This document shows positions 8,717 to 17,841 of a DNA stretch of 64,000 nt, piece by piece (the first letter of the stretch is position 1; every line of letters begins with the position of its first letter). The stretch lies in the NCBI GenBank assembly GCA_023396365.1, contig JAEWWL010000052.1, forward strand, positions 1 through 64,000, read 5' to 3'. Both the position numbers and the translations under genes were made by a program. This DNA comes from Methanobacteriota archaeon (GTDB lineage Archaea; Halobacteriota; Methanomicrobia; Methanomicrobiales; Methanomicrobiaceae). Below the pieces are notes generated by a model that ran no database searches, was not told the origin of the DNA, and was given only the letters and a program-made list of their open reading frames with translations.

Positions 8717-9652
8717 ATGGATGATGTAAATTTTCCCTGGCTGACTGTCGCCGGTTTTGGCGGCCATATAAAGGCAACACCAACTACTCTAATCATCCAG
8801 AAAAAGGGGGCAGTAAAAGAGTATCCTTTATCTGATGTGTCCCATCTTCTTGTTGCAGGCGGTCATAATCTCCATACATCAGTTGTTTCTGTGCTCCTGA
8901 AAAAAGGAGCCTCAATATCTTTTTTTGATGCAGACGGAACACCTCTTGCTGTGCTAAGACCTTACGGCTGCCGCGTTAACGAGGAGATTTTGGCCCTGCA
9001 GAAGAAAGCGCCAGGGCATGCGAGGGCATCCGGGATTGTAAAGGCATCTCTTAAGTCGCGTCTTATGCTGATAGAAAAGTCCGGAAAAGAAGCAGGAAAG
9101 CCACTTTTTTACGAGGGCGAGAGTGAATTTATGTATCATCTCCTTGATGATGTTGATTATCTCATCAAAATGGATGAGTTAAGACGCATTCAAAAAATGT
9201 CAGGGGATATGTACTATGAGATAATGTCAAGGAGTATCAATCCCGTTCATGGCTATAAAAGGCGTACTGAAAGGCCGCATAATGATCCTGTAAATTCTAT
9301 GCTCTCGTTAGGATATTCGATGCTTTTTGGAAACTGCTGTGTACCTGCAATCGGAGCAAATCTGGATTTGGATATTGGCATTTTAAGGGAGGGGGAGAGA
9401 TCGCTTGTTCTTGACCTGATTGATCCATTAAAGGCAGAGATGGTGGATTCAGTTGTCTTTTTAATAGCACGTGAATATTTAAAGCCTGAAAATTATGATT
9501 CCGGCAACAGGCGCTGTCATCTTGATGATGAACTAATGGAAGTGCTCACAGATGCCCTTCATGCATCAATTGATAACAAAAAAATAAGCTCTAATATTTT
9601 GTCATACCGCGATTCACTGCTGAGTGGCCAGGCCTTTAAAATAAGCTACTAA
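8717..9652 (+). CDS. cas1: Solo Cas1-family protein with substituted active-site residues
   Basis: The 311-residue chain has the Cas1 layout: an N-terminal beta domain (residues 8-85, with HLLVAGGHNLHTSVVSVLLKKG), then the alpha-helical catalytic domain with LRRIQ (155-159), RPHNDPVN (187-193), IGILR (220-224) and LVLDLIDPLK (230-239). Cas1 integrases use Glu, His and Asp. By motif alignment, the Glu of the usual LRGIE is Gln159, the His of the usual IGFLH is Arg224, and Asp233/Asp236 remain. No cas2, other cas gene, repeat array, PolB or terminal repeats lie nearby, so it is neither a CRISPR nor a recognisable casposon gene. Cas1-solo lineages are known from methanogens. Integrase activity is doubtful; a DNA-binding role is a guess. 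Confidence 0.85.
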   Translation: MDDVNFPWLTVAGFGGHIKATPTTLIIQKKGAVKEYPLSDVSHLLVAGGHNLHTSVVSVLLKKGASISFFDADGTPLAVLRPYGCRVNEEILALQKKAPGHARASGIVKASLKSRLMLIEKSGKEAGKPLFYEGESEFMYHLLDDVDYLIKMDELRRIQKMSGDMYYEIMSRSINPVHGYKRRTERPHNDPVNSMLSLGYSMLFGNCCVPAIGANLDLDIGILREGERSLVLDLIDPLKAEMVDSVVFLIAREYLKPENYDSGNRRCHLDDELMEVLTDALHASIDNKKISSNILSYRDSLLSGQAFKISY

Positions 9653-9768
9653 GGATCTGTAATTTTTAAAAAGCAGAATTTTATTATTTCTCAATTCTAT
9701 CAGACAACCCCTGGAAAAGATGGCAAAAGAAATAAAAAATTACTCCGGTTTTTTATTTTATAATTTTT

Positions 9769-10122
9769 TTATTGTCTTCTGACAATTGTGAAATCAGTAA
9801 AATCCCTTATGTTAAGTTCCCGTGAAATTATCTCCCTGACATGGGCACGCGGGCATTCATAAAGTGATGAGAGCAGTTTTTCAATTATTGCGCACTCTCC
9901 TGTAGCAATTATGTACACCCGCCCGTCTTTGAGGTTCATCACCTCTCCTGTTATGCACAGTCCTGAAGCAATTTTTTTTACACAGGCGCGAAATCCGACT
10001 CCCTGGACATGCCCTGAGATAAAGGCCTCAACAGTTGTTATGTGGCCTGATTCCTGGTTTTCTTCCGGCTGTACATGTTCTGTCTTTTCAGAGAACATTG
10101 CCTTTAGGGAATATATCTGCAA
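9769..10122 (-). CDS. acyP: Acylphosphatase
   Basis: The domain (about residues 30-115) has both family signatures: GHVQGVGFR with catalytic Arg45, and GEVMNLKDGRV with catalytic Asn63. It hydrolyses acyl phosphates such as acetyl phosphate or carbamoyl phosphate. Acylphosphatases are usually about 90 residues. Here the first ~28 residues are a polar extension with no known motif, so translation could also begin at Met9. Confidence 0.85.
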   Translation of the reverse strand: MQIYSLKAMFSEKTEHVQPEENQESGHITTVEAFISGHVQGVGFRACVKKIASGLCITGEVMNLKDGRVYIIATGECAIIEKLLSSLYECPRAHVREIISRELNIRDFTDFTIVRRQ

Positions 10123-10273
10123 ATCATATTAATTATGTGATATTGGCCGGAGCAGATAAAACGTGTATGAGTTTTGCAGTAATTATCCCTTTTTCAATTC
10201 ATTTTTAAAATAATTCTGCCAAAAAAAGGATACTTAAAAAGTTTTAGTGAATGAGAATCTTTACCGGGAAAAT

Positions 10274-10459
10274 TTACTCGTATGCCACAAGCTTTACGCC
10301 TATTTCTTTTTCAAGCATCTTTATCTTTTCAAGACTGCTGCTGTTTATTTCGGCGACAGGGCTGGGCTTATCATATGCAACAAGCAAAACTCCCAGTTCA
10401 TCCTCACACTCCTTAAGGCCGTTTAAGTCCTTTTCATTAAGATTTGCATATCCTGTCAT
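10274..10459 (-). CDS. 61-residue hypothetical protein made of two similar repeats
   Basis: I recognise no family. The chain consists largely of two related units of about 20 residues: NGLKECEDELGVLLVAYD and EKIKMLEKEIGVKLVAYE, sharing the pattern K-x3-E-x-E-[LI]-G-V-x-L-V-A-Y-[DE]. Each looks like a short helix followed by a strand, so the protein could be a tiny symmetric fold or a dimer subunit. Coding is supported by this conserved repetition and by an ATG start, but no database support could be checked. Confidence 0.6.
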   Translation of the reverse strand: MTGYANLNEKDLNGLKECEDELGVLLVAYDKPSPVAEINSSSLEKIKMLEKEIGVKLVAYE

Positions 10460-10767
10460 ATTCCCCGCACCTCAGACTGATAATTATGGGATAATGTATT
10501 TAATAATTTCCCAAACCTCGCGTAAATTTTGTTTAGATACTTCAAATATCGTTTAAAACACTTCTTTTGGTGAGTGAAAGTGCATTAAAAAGACTGGTCT
10601 GTTAACCTTTGAATCCGGATAGCAAATGCCCGAGACTTTTTTTAATTTTCAGACTTTGGTTTTATCTCTAATTTTCTCTTTTAATTTTTCTGCTGCTCTT
10701 AATGAAATAATATATGTCGGGTTGTTTACAAATATTGTTTTTAATAAAAGTCAAAACGGTTTTGATT
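10460..10767. other. Divergent intergenic region without a gene
   Basis: AT-rich DNA between the 61-residue protein gene and the HEAT protein gene. It must hold the promoters for both. I see no RNA or repeat in it. Confidence 0.4.
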
Positions 10768-11274
10768 ATGACAGCTTCTGAAGAAATAAAAAAACACCTT
10801 GACAATATCCTCAAAGGAGACCTTGCTGAAAGAAGGGAGGCGGTAACTGCACTCGCTGCTGCCGGCCCTGATGCAATAGAGCCCTTAATCCTCCTTCTGA
10901 CCGGTGATATTGACAATGACACCATGTGGTATGTTTCAAATGCGCTTGCAAAAACCGGGGAGCCCTGTGTCGACTCTCTTATTGAAGTCCTTAAAAATTT
11001 CCCTGATGACAATGTAAAGCGCTATGCGGCAGCCGCACTTGCAGGAATTGGAGCACCGGCTGTACATGAGCTTATTGCAATATTTGAAGACGATGACAGT
11101 GTAATCCGCGGTCTGGCATCAAAGGCTCTTATCAGAATAGGCAGGCCTGCAGTAGGGCCTTTAAGCAGTTTTATCCGTGAATCTGACGCTGAGGAGATTT
11201 CACACCGCTGTGCAGTCATTACACTTGAAAAACTTGGCTCATCAGAGCCGGAATCGGTTGAAAAGGTTTTATAA
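10768..11274 (+). CDS. HEAT-repeat protein
   Basis: From the ATG giving MTASEEIKKHL the product is 168 residues of tandem HEAT/PBS-lyase-type helical repeats, about 30-40 residues each, recognisable by DAIEPLILLL, PCVDSLIEVL, PAVHELIAIF and PAVGPLSSFI, with intervening RRYAAAAL-like helices. Such solenoids mediate protein-protein contacts. A longer frame opens at 10714, but its extra 18 residues are a hydrophobic stretch unlike the family, so the internal ATG is preferred. The partner is unknown. Confidence 0.8.
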   Translation: MTASEEIKKHLDNILKGDLAERREAVTALAAAGPDAIEPLILLLTGDIDNDTMWYVSNALAKTGEPCVDSLIEVLKNFPDDNVKRYAAAALAGIGAPAVHELIAIFEDDDSVIRGLASKALIRIGRPAVGPLSSFIRESDAEEISHRCAVITLEKLGSSEPESVEKVL

Positions 11275-11348
11275 AAAAATATAAAAGTCCGGCAGTCCTC
11301 TGGCATTACTCTTAATTTTTTCCGCCCGGTCATTACCCGGCGGTATTT

Positions 11349-12077
11349 TCAGAGTTTTATGTATGCTGATGTTTCGTAGTGCCTAAGTGAGTCTGTAAGG
11401 TCAAGACCTTTTATGTATTTTACAAGCTCTTCGTGATCGCGTTCGTGATACATATGGGCTGAAACCGATGTATGGGAATACCAGCCGACACCGGCGCCAA
11501 GCCTGTCAGCTATCATTTTTTGAAGGTGAACAAGGGCATACATATTTGCGCCAAGGGCAGAGAGCATGTCGTTTGATCGAAATTCCACATGCATGTTAAG
11601 CATCCCGTCCCGAACAAAACACTGTATTCTCTGAAGGCAGGGAGGGTTTTGTGAGGAGATGTCCTTTAAAGGAAACCAGGTGATGGCCTCTGCACGCCTT
11701 GAATTCGGCTCTGTCTTTAATTTTTCAACGATATAGTCTATCTGGTTGATGCCGCGCCTGTCACCATCGCCGCATACTTCTCCCTCTCCTTTTGATATGG
11801 GATAGTCAAACAGCCTGTCATGATAGGTATACACAAAATCGTTCTCGGCTCCGTTAAGGAGGTCATGGACATATTTCTGCATTGCCCCTTCACGGAACAT
11901 ATTGTGCGGACTGACCATGTAATCTGCAAAAGGCTCTTTTACATGGATATTAAGAGGTTCAGGAAGTTCAATTGTCTTCTCGTTATCCTCTGTTACAATA
12001 TACACACCATATTTGAGGATTGTTTTTATAACCTCTTCATGTGCTTTTCCAATCGAAAATGCGCGGACATTAAACAT
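11349..12077 (-). CDS. thyA: Thymidylate synthase (archaeal ThyA type)
   Basis: The 242-residue protein resembles archaeal thymidylate synthases: the nucleophile lies in NPPCLQRIQCF (Cys147), followed by the nucleotide-binding stretch FRSNDMLSALGANMYAL. It should methylate dUMP to dTMP, with a folate or tetrahydromethanopterin-derived one-carbon donor. Archaeal ThyA is shorter than the bacterial enzyme, as here. A dCMP hydroxymethylase-like activity cannot be excluded from sequence alone. The gene is divergent from polC. Confidence 0.85.
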   Translation of the reverse strand: MFNVRAFSIGKAHEEVIKTILKYGVYIVTEDNEKTIELPEPLNIHVKEPFADYMVSPHNMFREGAMQKYVHDLLNGAENDFVYTYHDRLFDYPISKGEGEVCGDGDRRGINQIDYIVEKLKTEPNSRRAEAITWFPLKDISSQNPPCLQRIQCFVRDGMLNMHVEFRSNDMLSALGANMYALVHLQKMIADRLGAGVGWYSHTSVSAHMYHERDHEELVKYIKGLDLTDSLRHYETSAYIKL

Positions 12078-12419
12078 TTTTTTTATATCCCCTTTTATGC
12101 CCCTAAATGATTATTGCGAAATTTTTTGCAGGAAACAAAATCCGACTCAATTTGTTTTGTCCGGCAGCTTATCCTCCGGGGGCATCCTGTGTGAGTAATT
12201 TATTATCTGTGTATATGGTTTTTCCTTTTTTCTTCTCTTCAACTTATGCAGCAATTTATTTTTTGAATTATAAAAATCCTGATGAAAATTAATAAGAAAT
12301 GATTTTTTTTAATATGGGGTTTAATCCGTGCCGGATTTTTAAATGGGATATTTTGTTCTGCTGCTCCTTTTTCTGCCGCGGTGAAGAATATATCAGAGAT
12401 CAGGGACTAATTATGAATC
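12078..12419. other. Divergent promoter region of thyA and polC
   Basis: The region has no convincing gene. A TATA-like TTTTTAAAT near 12336-12344 is the likely polC promoter element. The short open frames lie antisense to the thyA start and have biased, non-protein-like composition. Confidence 0.45.
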
Positions 12420-15400
12420 ATGCAGGCCTCACCGGAGATGGATGCGTATTTCAAATCAATTGAAGACGGTCTTTATGATGCAATAGAAGTTGCGAAAAAA
12501 GCACGCCTTGAGGGTTTTGATCCACGCAAAGATGTTGAAATCCCGATTGCCAGCGACCTTGCAGACCGTGTTGAAGCACTGATGGGATACAAAGGCGTTG
12601 CAAACCGCCTGCGCGAGCTTTCAGAGACTATGTCGCGTGAAGAGGTATCCTTAAAAATCGGTGATGACTTTGTCGCAAAAAAGTTCGGTGAGGAGACAAA
12701 AGAGGATATTTTGGATCACGCAATCCGCGCCTCCATGGCTCTTTTGACAGAGGGTGTGGTCGCCGCACCAACCGAGGGCATTGGAAAGATTGGCATCGGC
12801 AAAAACGACGACGGCACAGAATATTTAAAAATTTATTATGCAGGGCCAATCAGAAGTGCCGGAGGAACAGCGCAGGCGCTTTCTGTTCTGGTCGGTGATT
12901 ATGTCAGAAAAAAACTCGGCATGAACAGATACATTCCAAGGGATGATGAGGTCGAGCGCTATGTCGAGGAGATAAAAAAATACAATTCAATATTAAGCCT
13001 GCAGTATCTCCCCTCAGATGATGACATCCGCCATATCATAAGAAACTGTCCTGTTTGTGTTGACGGCGAGCCGACAGAGCGTGTGGAAGTCTCCGGTTTC
13101 AGGAATCTTGAGAGGGTTGAGACAAATACAGTACGCGGGGGAATGGCGCTTGTTGTCGCTGAGGGTCTTGGGCTTAAGGCTCCCAAAATTCAGAAAGTTG
13201 TAAGAAAGGTCAGGATGGAAGGCTGGGAGTGGCTTGATGTTTTGGTCTCTGGTGCATCAAAGCCTGCCGATGATGAGGAGCACGAAGAGGGCGGGCCTAA
13301 GATTAAACCAAAAGATAAGTATATTCGTGATTTAATCGGCGGAAGGCCGGTATTTTCATATCCTATGAGAAAGGGCGGCTTTCGCCTCCGCTATGGCAGG
13401 TCAAGAAACACGGGCTTTGCCGCAGCCGGATTTAATCCTGCAACCCTCCACCTTCTTGGGGATTTTCTTGCTGTCGGAACACAGATGAAGGTTGAGCGCC
13501 CCGGAAAGGCGGCAGGGGTTGTTCCTGTAGATACAATAGAAGGGCCGACAATCAGACTGTTAAACGGCGATCTTGTAAGAGTTGACACCGTTGAAGAGGC
13601 GCTTCCTCTGATGCACAGCATATCAAAGATAATTGATGTGGGCGAGATGCTTGTAAGCTTCGGGGAATTTTTGGAGAACAACCACCTGCTTGTGCCTTCA
13701 TCCTACTGCCACGAGTGGTGGACGATGGAGAACGATGGCAAAGAGCGTCCGCATGATGAAAAAGAGGCAATAAAACTTGCAAAAGAGGGCTGCTTTCTTC
13801 ATCCTGATTACATGTATATGTGGGATGATCTCAGCTGCGAGAAGATAAAGGCGCTTTGTGAATTCGTTTTGGAAAACGCAAAACTTTCAGACGGAATTCT
13901 TGCACTTCCAAATAATGCCGCACAAAAAAATGTCCTTGAAGAGCTTTTGGTTCTTCACAGGGTGCGTGAAGGAAAAATTCTTATTGATACTCCTTATGTA
14001 TTTCTTGCATGCCTCGGGATTTCAGAGGATTTGAAAAGACTTCCTTCATGGGATAATGTGATTGAAGACAATCCTCTGGATATGGCAATGCACCTCTCCG
14101 GATTTAAAATGAGGTCAAAGGCCGGAACACGCATAGGAGGGCGTATGGGACGTCCGGGGAAATCAAAAGAGAGGAAGATGAGCCCTCCGCCGCACGGCCT
14201 TTTTCCTGTCGGTGATGAGGGAGGCTCAAGGCGCTCATTTCAGGAGGCGTCAAAGAGCAAAGAGAACCGCAAGGGTGGAATAATCTCAGCCGAGATTGGA
14301 ATCCGCCGCTGTGAGGTCTGCGGGAAGGAGACTTTCAGGAATAAATGCGAGTGCGGCGGGCATACTTCAGCAGTCTTTCTCTGCCCGAGGTGCGGGCGGG
14401 CAACACAGGATGGTATTTGTCCGGCATGCAGGGTTGAGGGAGTATGCCTTCAGGAACTAAAGATTGATGTAAAAGAAGAGTATGACAGGGCACTTTCAAA
14501 TCTTGGAATCCGCGATTCCGAGATCAAACTGTGCAAAGGCGTTAAAGGGCTGATGTCAAAGGAAAGATGTGTTGAGCCTCTTGAGAAGGGAGTTTTGCGG
14601 GCCGGAAAAGATCTCTATGTCTTCAAGGACGGAACAATGCGCTATGACATGATTGACCTGCCCCTGACGCACTTCCGCCCAAGAGAGATAAATGTCTCAT
14701 GGGAGCGTCTCGTTGAGCTTGGATACCTGCGCGATGTCTACGGAGTACCGCTTCAGAGCAATGATCAGATTCTTGAGCTTAAATGCCAGGATATTCTGGT
14801 CTCATATGACTGCGGTGAGTGGCTTTTAAAAGTCTCAAATTTCATAGACGAGATGCTTGTAAAGCTCTATAAGATGGAGCCTTATTATAAGGCGGAGAAG
14901 AAGGAGGATCTTGTCGGGCAGCTTTTAATGGGGCTTGCACCGCATACAAGCGCCGGTGTTCTTGTAAGGCTTTTGGGCTACTCCCGCGCCCATGTAGGCT
15001 ACGGCCATCCGTATTTCCATGCCGCAAAGAGGAGAAACTGTTTTGCAGGCGAAACAGTCATATCAGTAACCGACGGCGCTGAATGGAGAGATATTTCTAT
15101 TAAGGATTTTGTCGTTGAAAACTTTGATCTCTCAAGGCCCGAACTTGATCGTGTCGGAACATACTACTCTGATCCGCATAAGACCTTCTGGGTTCATGCA
15201 GTTGATGTAAACGGCGCTGTCCGACTTCGCCGGATTACATCAGTCTCCGTTCACCGTGCGCCAAAGACACTGATAATGTTTGAGACCGGTCGCAAAAAGT
15301 CGGTAACAGTCACACCTGACCATGCTATGCTTGTAAGCGACATGGCATACCAGAGAAAGATTAAGGCGATGGAGCTAAAGGAGGGCGATTATGTCCCGAC

Positions 15401-16286
15401 CTTTGAAAACGGAATGATGCTTACCGACATTATCAGGAAAAAAACTATTCTTGAGTCTGCTGAGGAGTATGTCTACTGCTTAACGGTTGACACAGATCAT
15501 ACGCTTAGTGCAAACGGAATTTTCACCGGGCAGTGCGACGGCGATGAAGACTGCGTCATGCTTCTTTTGGACGGGCTTATCAACTTTTCAAAGGCATTTC
15601 TCCCTGAGACCAGGGGCGGATCGATGGATGCGCCTCTTGTTCTTACAAAGAGAATTGATCCAAAGGAGGTCGATGGTGAAAGCCACAATGTCGATGCCTG
15701 CGATCATTATCCGCTGAAGATGTATCTTGCAGCGCTTGACTATGCTCATCCAAAAGACATCGAGAAAGATATTGACAATATAAGCTCAAGGCTTGGAACA
15801 CCCGGACAATATGAGGGAATCATGTTTACGCATGACACATCTGATATATCGGCAGGGCCGCTTATTTCTTCATACAATACACTTACAACGATGGTTGAGA
15901 AGCTTGAAGCCGAGCTTGAGCTTGGAAGGCTGATTCGGGCTGTTGATGAGAGCGATGTCGCAGAGAGAGTTTTAAAGACCCACTTCATCCGCGATATTAT
16001 GGGAAATCTCAATTCTTTTTCAAAGCAGACTATGAGGTGCACGAAATGCGGCTCAAAGTACAGAAGGATGCCAATCGCCGGCAAATGCACAAAATGCGGA
16101 AACAAGCTTATCGCAACTGTTCATGAAGGTTCTGTGAAAAAATATCTTGATATGTCGATTAGGATGTGCGAGAATTATGACGTTTCCGAATATACAAAGC
16201 AGAGGGTTGAAGTCTTAAGAATGTCTGTGTTGTCAACATTCGGAGAGCCGCCGGAAAAGCAGCTCGGACTTGCCGACTTTATGTAA
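12420..16286 (+). CDS. polC: DNA polymerase D large subunit DP2, intein-containing
   Basis: This is the catalytic subunit of the archaeal replicative polymerase PolD: 1288 residues as translated, 1123 after removing the 165-residue intein. Visible are the N-terminal [13 protein letters not shown] region, the [22 protein letters not shown] block, Cys-rich zinc motifs ([34 protein letters not shown]-terminal [10 protein letters not shown]...CTKCG), and the active-site motif [11 protein letters not shown], whose Asp residues bind the metal ions. The intein splits exactly between N and C of that motif. The start is the ATG of [11 protein letters not shown]; Met7 is an alternative. The small subunit DP1 is not in the window. 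Confidence 0.97.
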   Translation: MQASPEMDAYFKSIEDGLYDAIEVAKKARLEGFDPRKDVEIPIASDLADRVEALMGYKGVANRLRELSETMSREEVSLKIGDDFVAKKFGEETKEDILDHAIRASMALLTEGVVAAPTEGIGKIGIGKNDDGTEYLKIYYAGPIRSAGGTAQALSVLVGDYVRKKLGMNRYIPRDDEVERYVEEIKKYNSILSLQYLPSDDDIRHIIRNCPVCVDGEPTERVEVSGFRNLERVETNTVRGGMALVVAEGLGLKAPKIQKVVRKVRMEGWEWLDVLVSGASKPADDEEHEEGGPKIKPKDKYIRDLIGGRPVFSYPMRKGGFRLRYGRSRNTGFAAAGFNPATLHLLGDFLAVGTQMKVERPGKAAGVVPVDTIEGPTIRLLNGDLVRVDTVEEALPLMHSISKIIDVGEMLVSFGEFLENNHLLVPSSYCHEWWTMENDGKERPHDEKEAIKLAKEGCFLHPDYMYMWDDLSCEKIKALCEFVLENAKLSDGILALPNNAAQKNVLEELLVLHRVREGKILIDTPYVFLACLGISEDLKRLPSWDNVIEDNPLDMAMHLSGFKMRSKAGTRIGGRMGRPGKSKERKMSPPPHGLFPVGDEGGSRRSFQEASKSKENRKGGIISAEIGIRRCEVCGKETFRNKCECGGHTSAVFLCPRCGRATQDGICPACRVEGVCLQELKIDVKEEYDRALSNLGIRDSEIKLCKGVKGLMSKERCVEPLEKGVLRAGKDLYVFKDGTMRYDMIDLPLTHFRPREINVSWERLVELGYLRDVYGVPLQSNDQILELKCQDILVSYDCGEWLLKVSNFIDEMLVKLYKMEPYYKAEKKEDLVGQLLMGLAPHTSAGVLVRLLGYSRAHVGYGHPYFHAAKRRNCFAGETVISVTDGAEWRDISIKDFVVENFDLSRPELDRVGTYYSDPHKTFWVHAVDVNGAVRLRRITSVSVHRAPKTLIMFETGRKKSVTVTPDHAMLVSDMAYQRKIKAMELKEGDYVPTFENGMMLTDIIRKKTILESAEEYVYCLTVDTDHTLSANGIFTGQCDGDEDCVMLLLDGLINFSKAFLPETRGGSMDAPLVLTKRIDPKEVDGESHNVDACDHYPLKMYLAALDYAHPKDIEKDIDNISSRLGTPGQYEGIMFTHDTSDISAGPLISSYNTLTTMVEKLEAELELGRLIRAVDESDVAERVLKTHFIRDIMGNLNSFSKQTMRCTKCGSKYRRMPIAGKCTKCGNKLIATVHEGSVKKYLDMSIRMCENYDVSEYTKQRVEVLRMSVLSTFGEPPEKQLGLADFM
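15039..15533 (+). mobile_element. Mini-intein in polC (165 residues, no homing endonuclease)
   Basis: The intein begins at Cys874 ([10 protein letters not shown], splicing block A), has block B as [11 protein letters not shown] with the conserved Thr and His, block F as [16 protein letters not shown] and block G as FTGQ, followed by the +1 extein Cys1039. The last residue is Gln, not the usual Asn; PolD inteins such as the one from Pyrococcus abyssi also end in Gln and splice. At 165 residues only the HINT splicing fold fits, and no LAGLIDADG motif is present, so it cannot home by itself. Without splicing the catalytic CDGDED motif would be interrupted. Confidence 0.93.
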
Positions 16287-16397
16287 ATCCTTTTTTTTGG
16301 TAATTCATATTTTTAACATAAGTGTGAATCCTTTAAATTTCAGGAGGGACAATATATCTGTTGCAATTTTTAAAGATTGCATCTCATATTTTTAGCA

Positions 16398-16479
16398 GCG
16401 AGGGTAGCCAAGTGGTCAACGGCGCTCGACTCAAGATCGAGTCCTTAGTGGTTCGCGGGTTCGACTCCCTCCCCTCGCA
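16398..16479 (+). tRNA. tRNA-Leu (anticodon CAA)
   Basis: A class II tRNA: acceptor stem GCGAGGG/CCCTCGC, discriminator A, D arm TAGCCAAGTGGTCAACGGC, anticodon arm CTCGA-CTCAAGA-TCGAG giving CAA, a long variable arm, and T loop TTCGACT. One T-stem pair (C456/T470 within 16xxx) looks mismatched. No CCA is encoded. No intron is visible. Confidence 0.93.
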
Positions 16480-16642
16480 TTTGTTTATGAAATTTTAATT
16501 GAATATAGCAGATGCCGCATGCACTTTTGGCAGTGACTGCCCTTTTTTAATTACTCTCTTTAATTATCAGATTTAACCGGAATTTTCTGTTATTTCCGAC
16601 CGCAAGGATATTTGATAAAAAAATCCTATATTTTTTCAGATT

Positions 16643-17740
16643 ATGAAAAACGCTAATTTTTGCAGCGGAGCCAATACCAATATAACCTTAAAAGAACTTG
16701 GCTGGGATGACGAATTTGCCTCTCATTTTGCACCATACAAAGAAAACTATATTCCCGGAAGGGTTGCATGCAGGCAGAAGACGCATTATGATGTCTATAT
16801 TGAAGGTGATTATGTAAAAGCCCATATATCGGGAGCATTAAGAAATGCCGGACGGTTTCCGGCGGTAGGCGACTTTGCAGTAATCCTTCACAAACCTGAG
16901 GCGAAAGTCTATACAATTGTTAATATACTTCCAAGAAAGACAGAGTTTTCCCGAAGTGCTCCCGGAAAAGACGGGGAGAATCAGGTAATTGCTGCCAATA
17001 TTGACACCGTTTTTATTGTCACAGCGGCAGGAAAGGATTTGAGTGCACGCCGTCTTGAACGATACCTTTCACTTGTTCATGCATCAGGTGCAAAGCCTGT
17101 TATAATAATAAATAAAGCCGATCTGACTTCTATGCCTGATGAACTTGTCTCAAAGATTTCATCAGTTATTGCTAAAGTTCCGGTAATAATTATAAGTGCC
17201 TTAAACAATACCGGTCTCTCCCTCCTTGACCCGTATATTTTGTCCGGTAAAACTGTTGCACTCATCGGGTCTTCAGGAGTTGGCAAATCAACGCTCATCA
17301 ACACACTTATACAGGATGCCGTGCAGGATACATGCGAGGTTCGTGAATCTGATGAAAAAGGGCATCATAAGACAACTGTCCGCCAGCTCTTTATTCTGGA
17401 TAACGGCACAATTGTCATTGACAATCCTGGTTTAAGAGAAGTTGGAATAGGCACTTCAGGTGCAGGACTCAGCGACACTTTTACAGATATTGAAGAGCTT
17501 GCAAAAAGCTGCCGCTTTTCAGACTGCAGGCATGAAAACGAACCCGGCTGTGCTGTCACTGAAGCAGTAAAGAGCAAAAAAATCTCTGCTGAAAGATATG
17601 AAAACTACCTTTTGCTTAGAAAGGAGTATGAATTTCAAAAAGAAAAATCAGAGATAGGTCTTGTCCGGATTGAGAAAAAGCGCTGGAAAAAAATTTGCAC
17701 CGGTGCCCGCGATATTCAGCATTTAAAGGGCAGGTTCTGA
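16643..17740 (+). CDS. rsgA: Ribosome small-subunit-dependent GTPase A (RsgA-like)
   Basis: The 365-residue protein has the circularly permuted GTPase order typical of RsgA: an OB-like domain first, then G4 (IINKAD), G1 (GSSGVGKST), G3 (DNPG) and a C-terminal zinc knuckle (CRFSDCRHENEPGC). In bacteria RsgA matures the 30S subunit and is stimulated by it. It is unusual in Archaea and here looks like an acquired bacterial gene, although its codon use is not obviously foreign. A role in ribosome maturation is inferred from family only. Confidence 0.9.
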   Translation: MKNANFCSGANTNITLKELGWDDEFASHFAPYKENYIPGRVACRQKTHYDVYIEGDYVKAHISGALRNAGRFPAVGDFAVILHKPEAKVYTIVNILPRKTEFSRSAPGKDGENQVIAANIDTVFIVTAAGKDLSARRLERYLSLVHASGAKPVIIINKADLTSMPDELVSKISSVIAKVPVIIISALNNTGLSLLDPYILSGKTVALIGSSGVGKSTLINTLIQDAVQDTCEVRESDEKGHHKTTVRQLFILDNGTIVIDNPGLREVGIGTSGAGLSDTFTDIEELAKSCRFSDCRHENEPGCAVTEAVKSKKISAERYENYLLLRKEYEFQKEKSEIGLVRIEKKRWKKICTGARDIQHLKGRF

Positions 17741-17841
17741 TAAAGACAGGCATTTTTCATTTTAAAAAAGAGCATTTCTTTCACGTTGCCAAAAAATGCT
17801 GCTTGCGTCTTTTCAACCGTTTTTTTAAAATCTTCACTGTA

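Noticed and set aside
8554..9768. CRISPR array or casposon ends around cas1
   Set aside because: No direct repeats with spacers and no matching inverted terminal repeats were seen on either side.
10714..10767. Hydrophobic N-terminus for the HEAT protein
   Set aside because: It is not part of the repeat fold and the ATG at 10768 gives a typical start.
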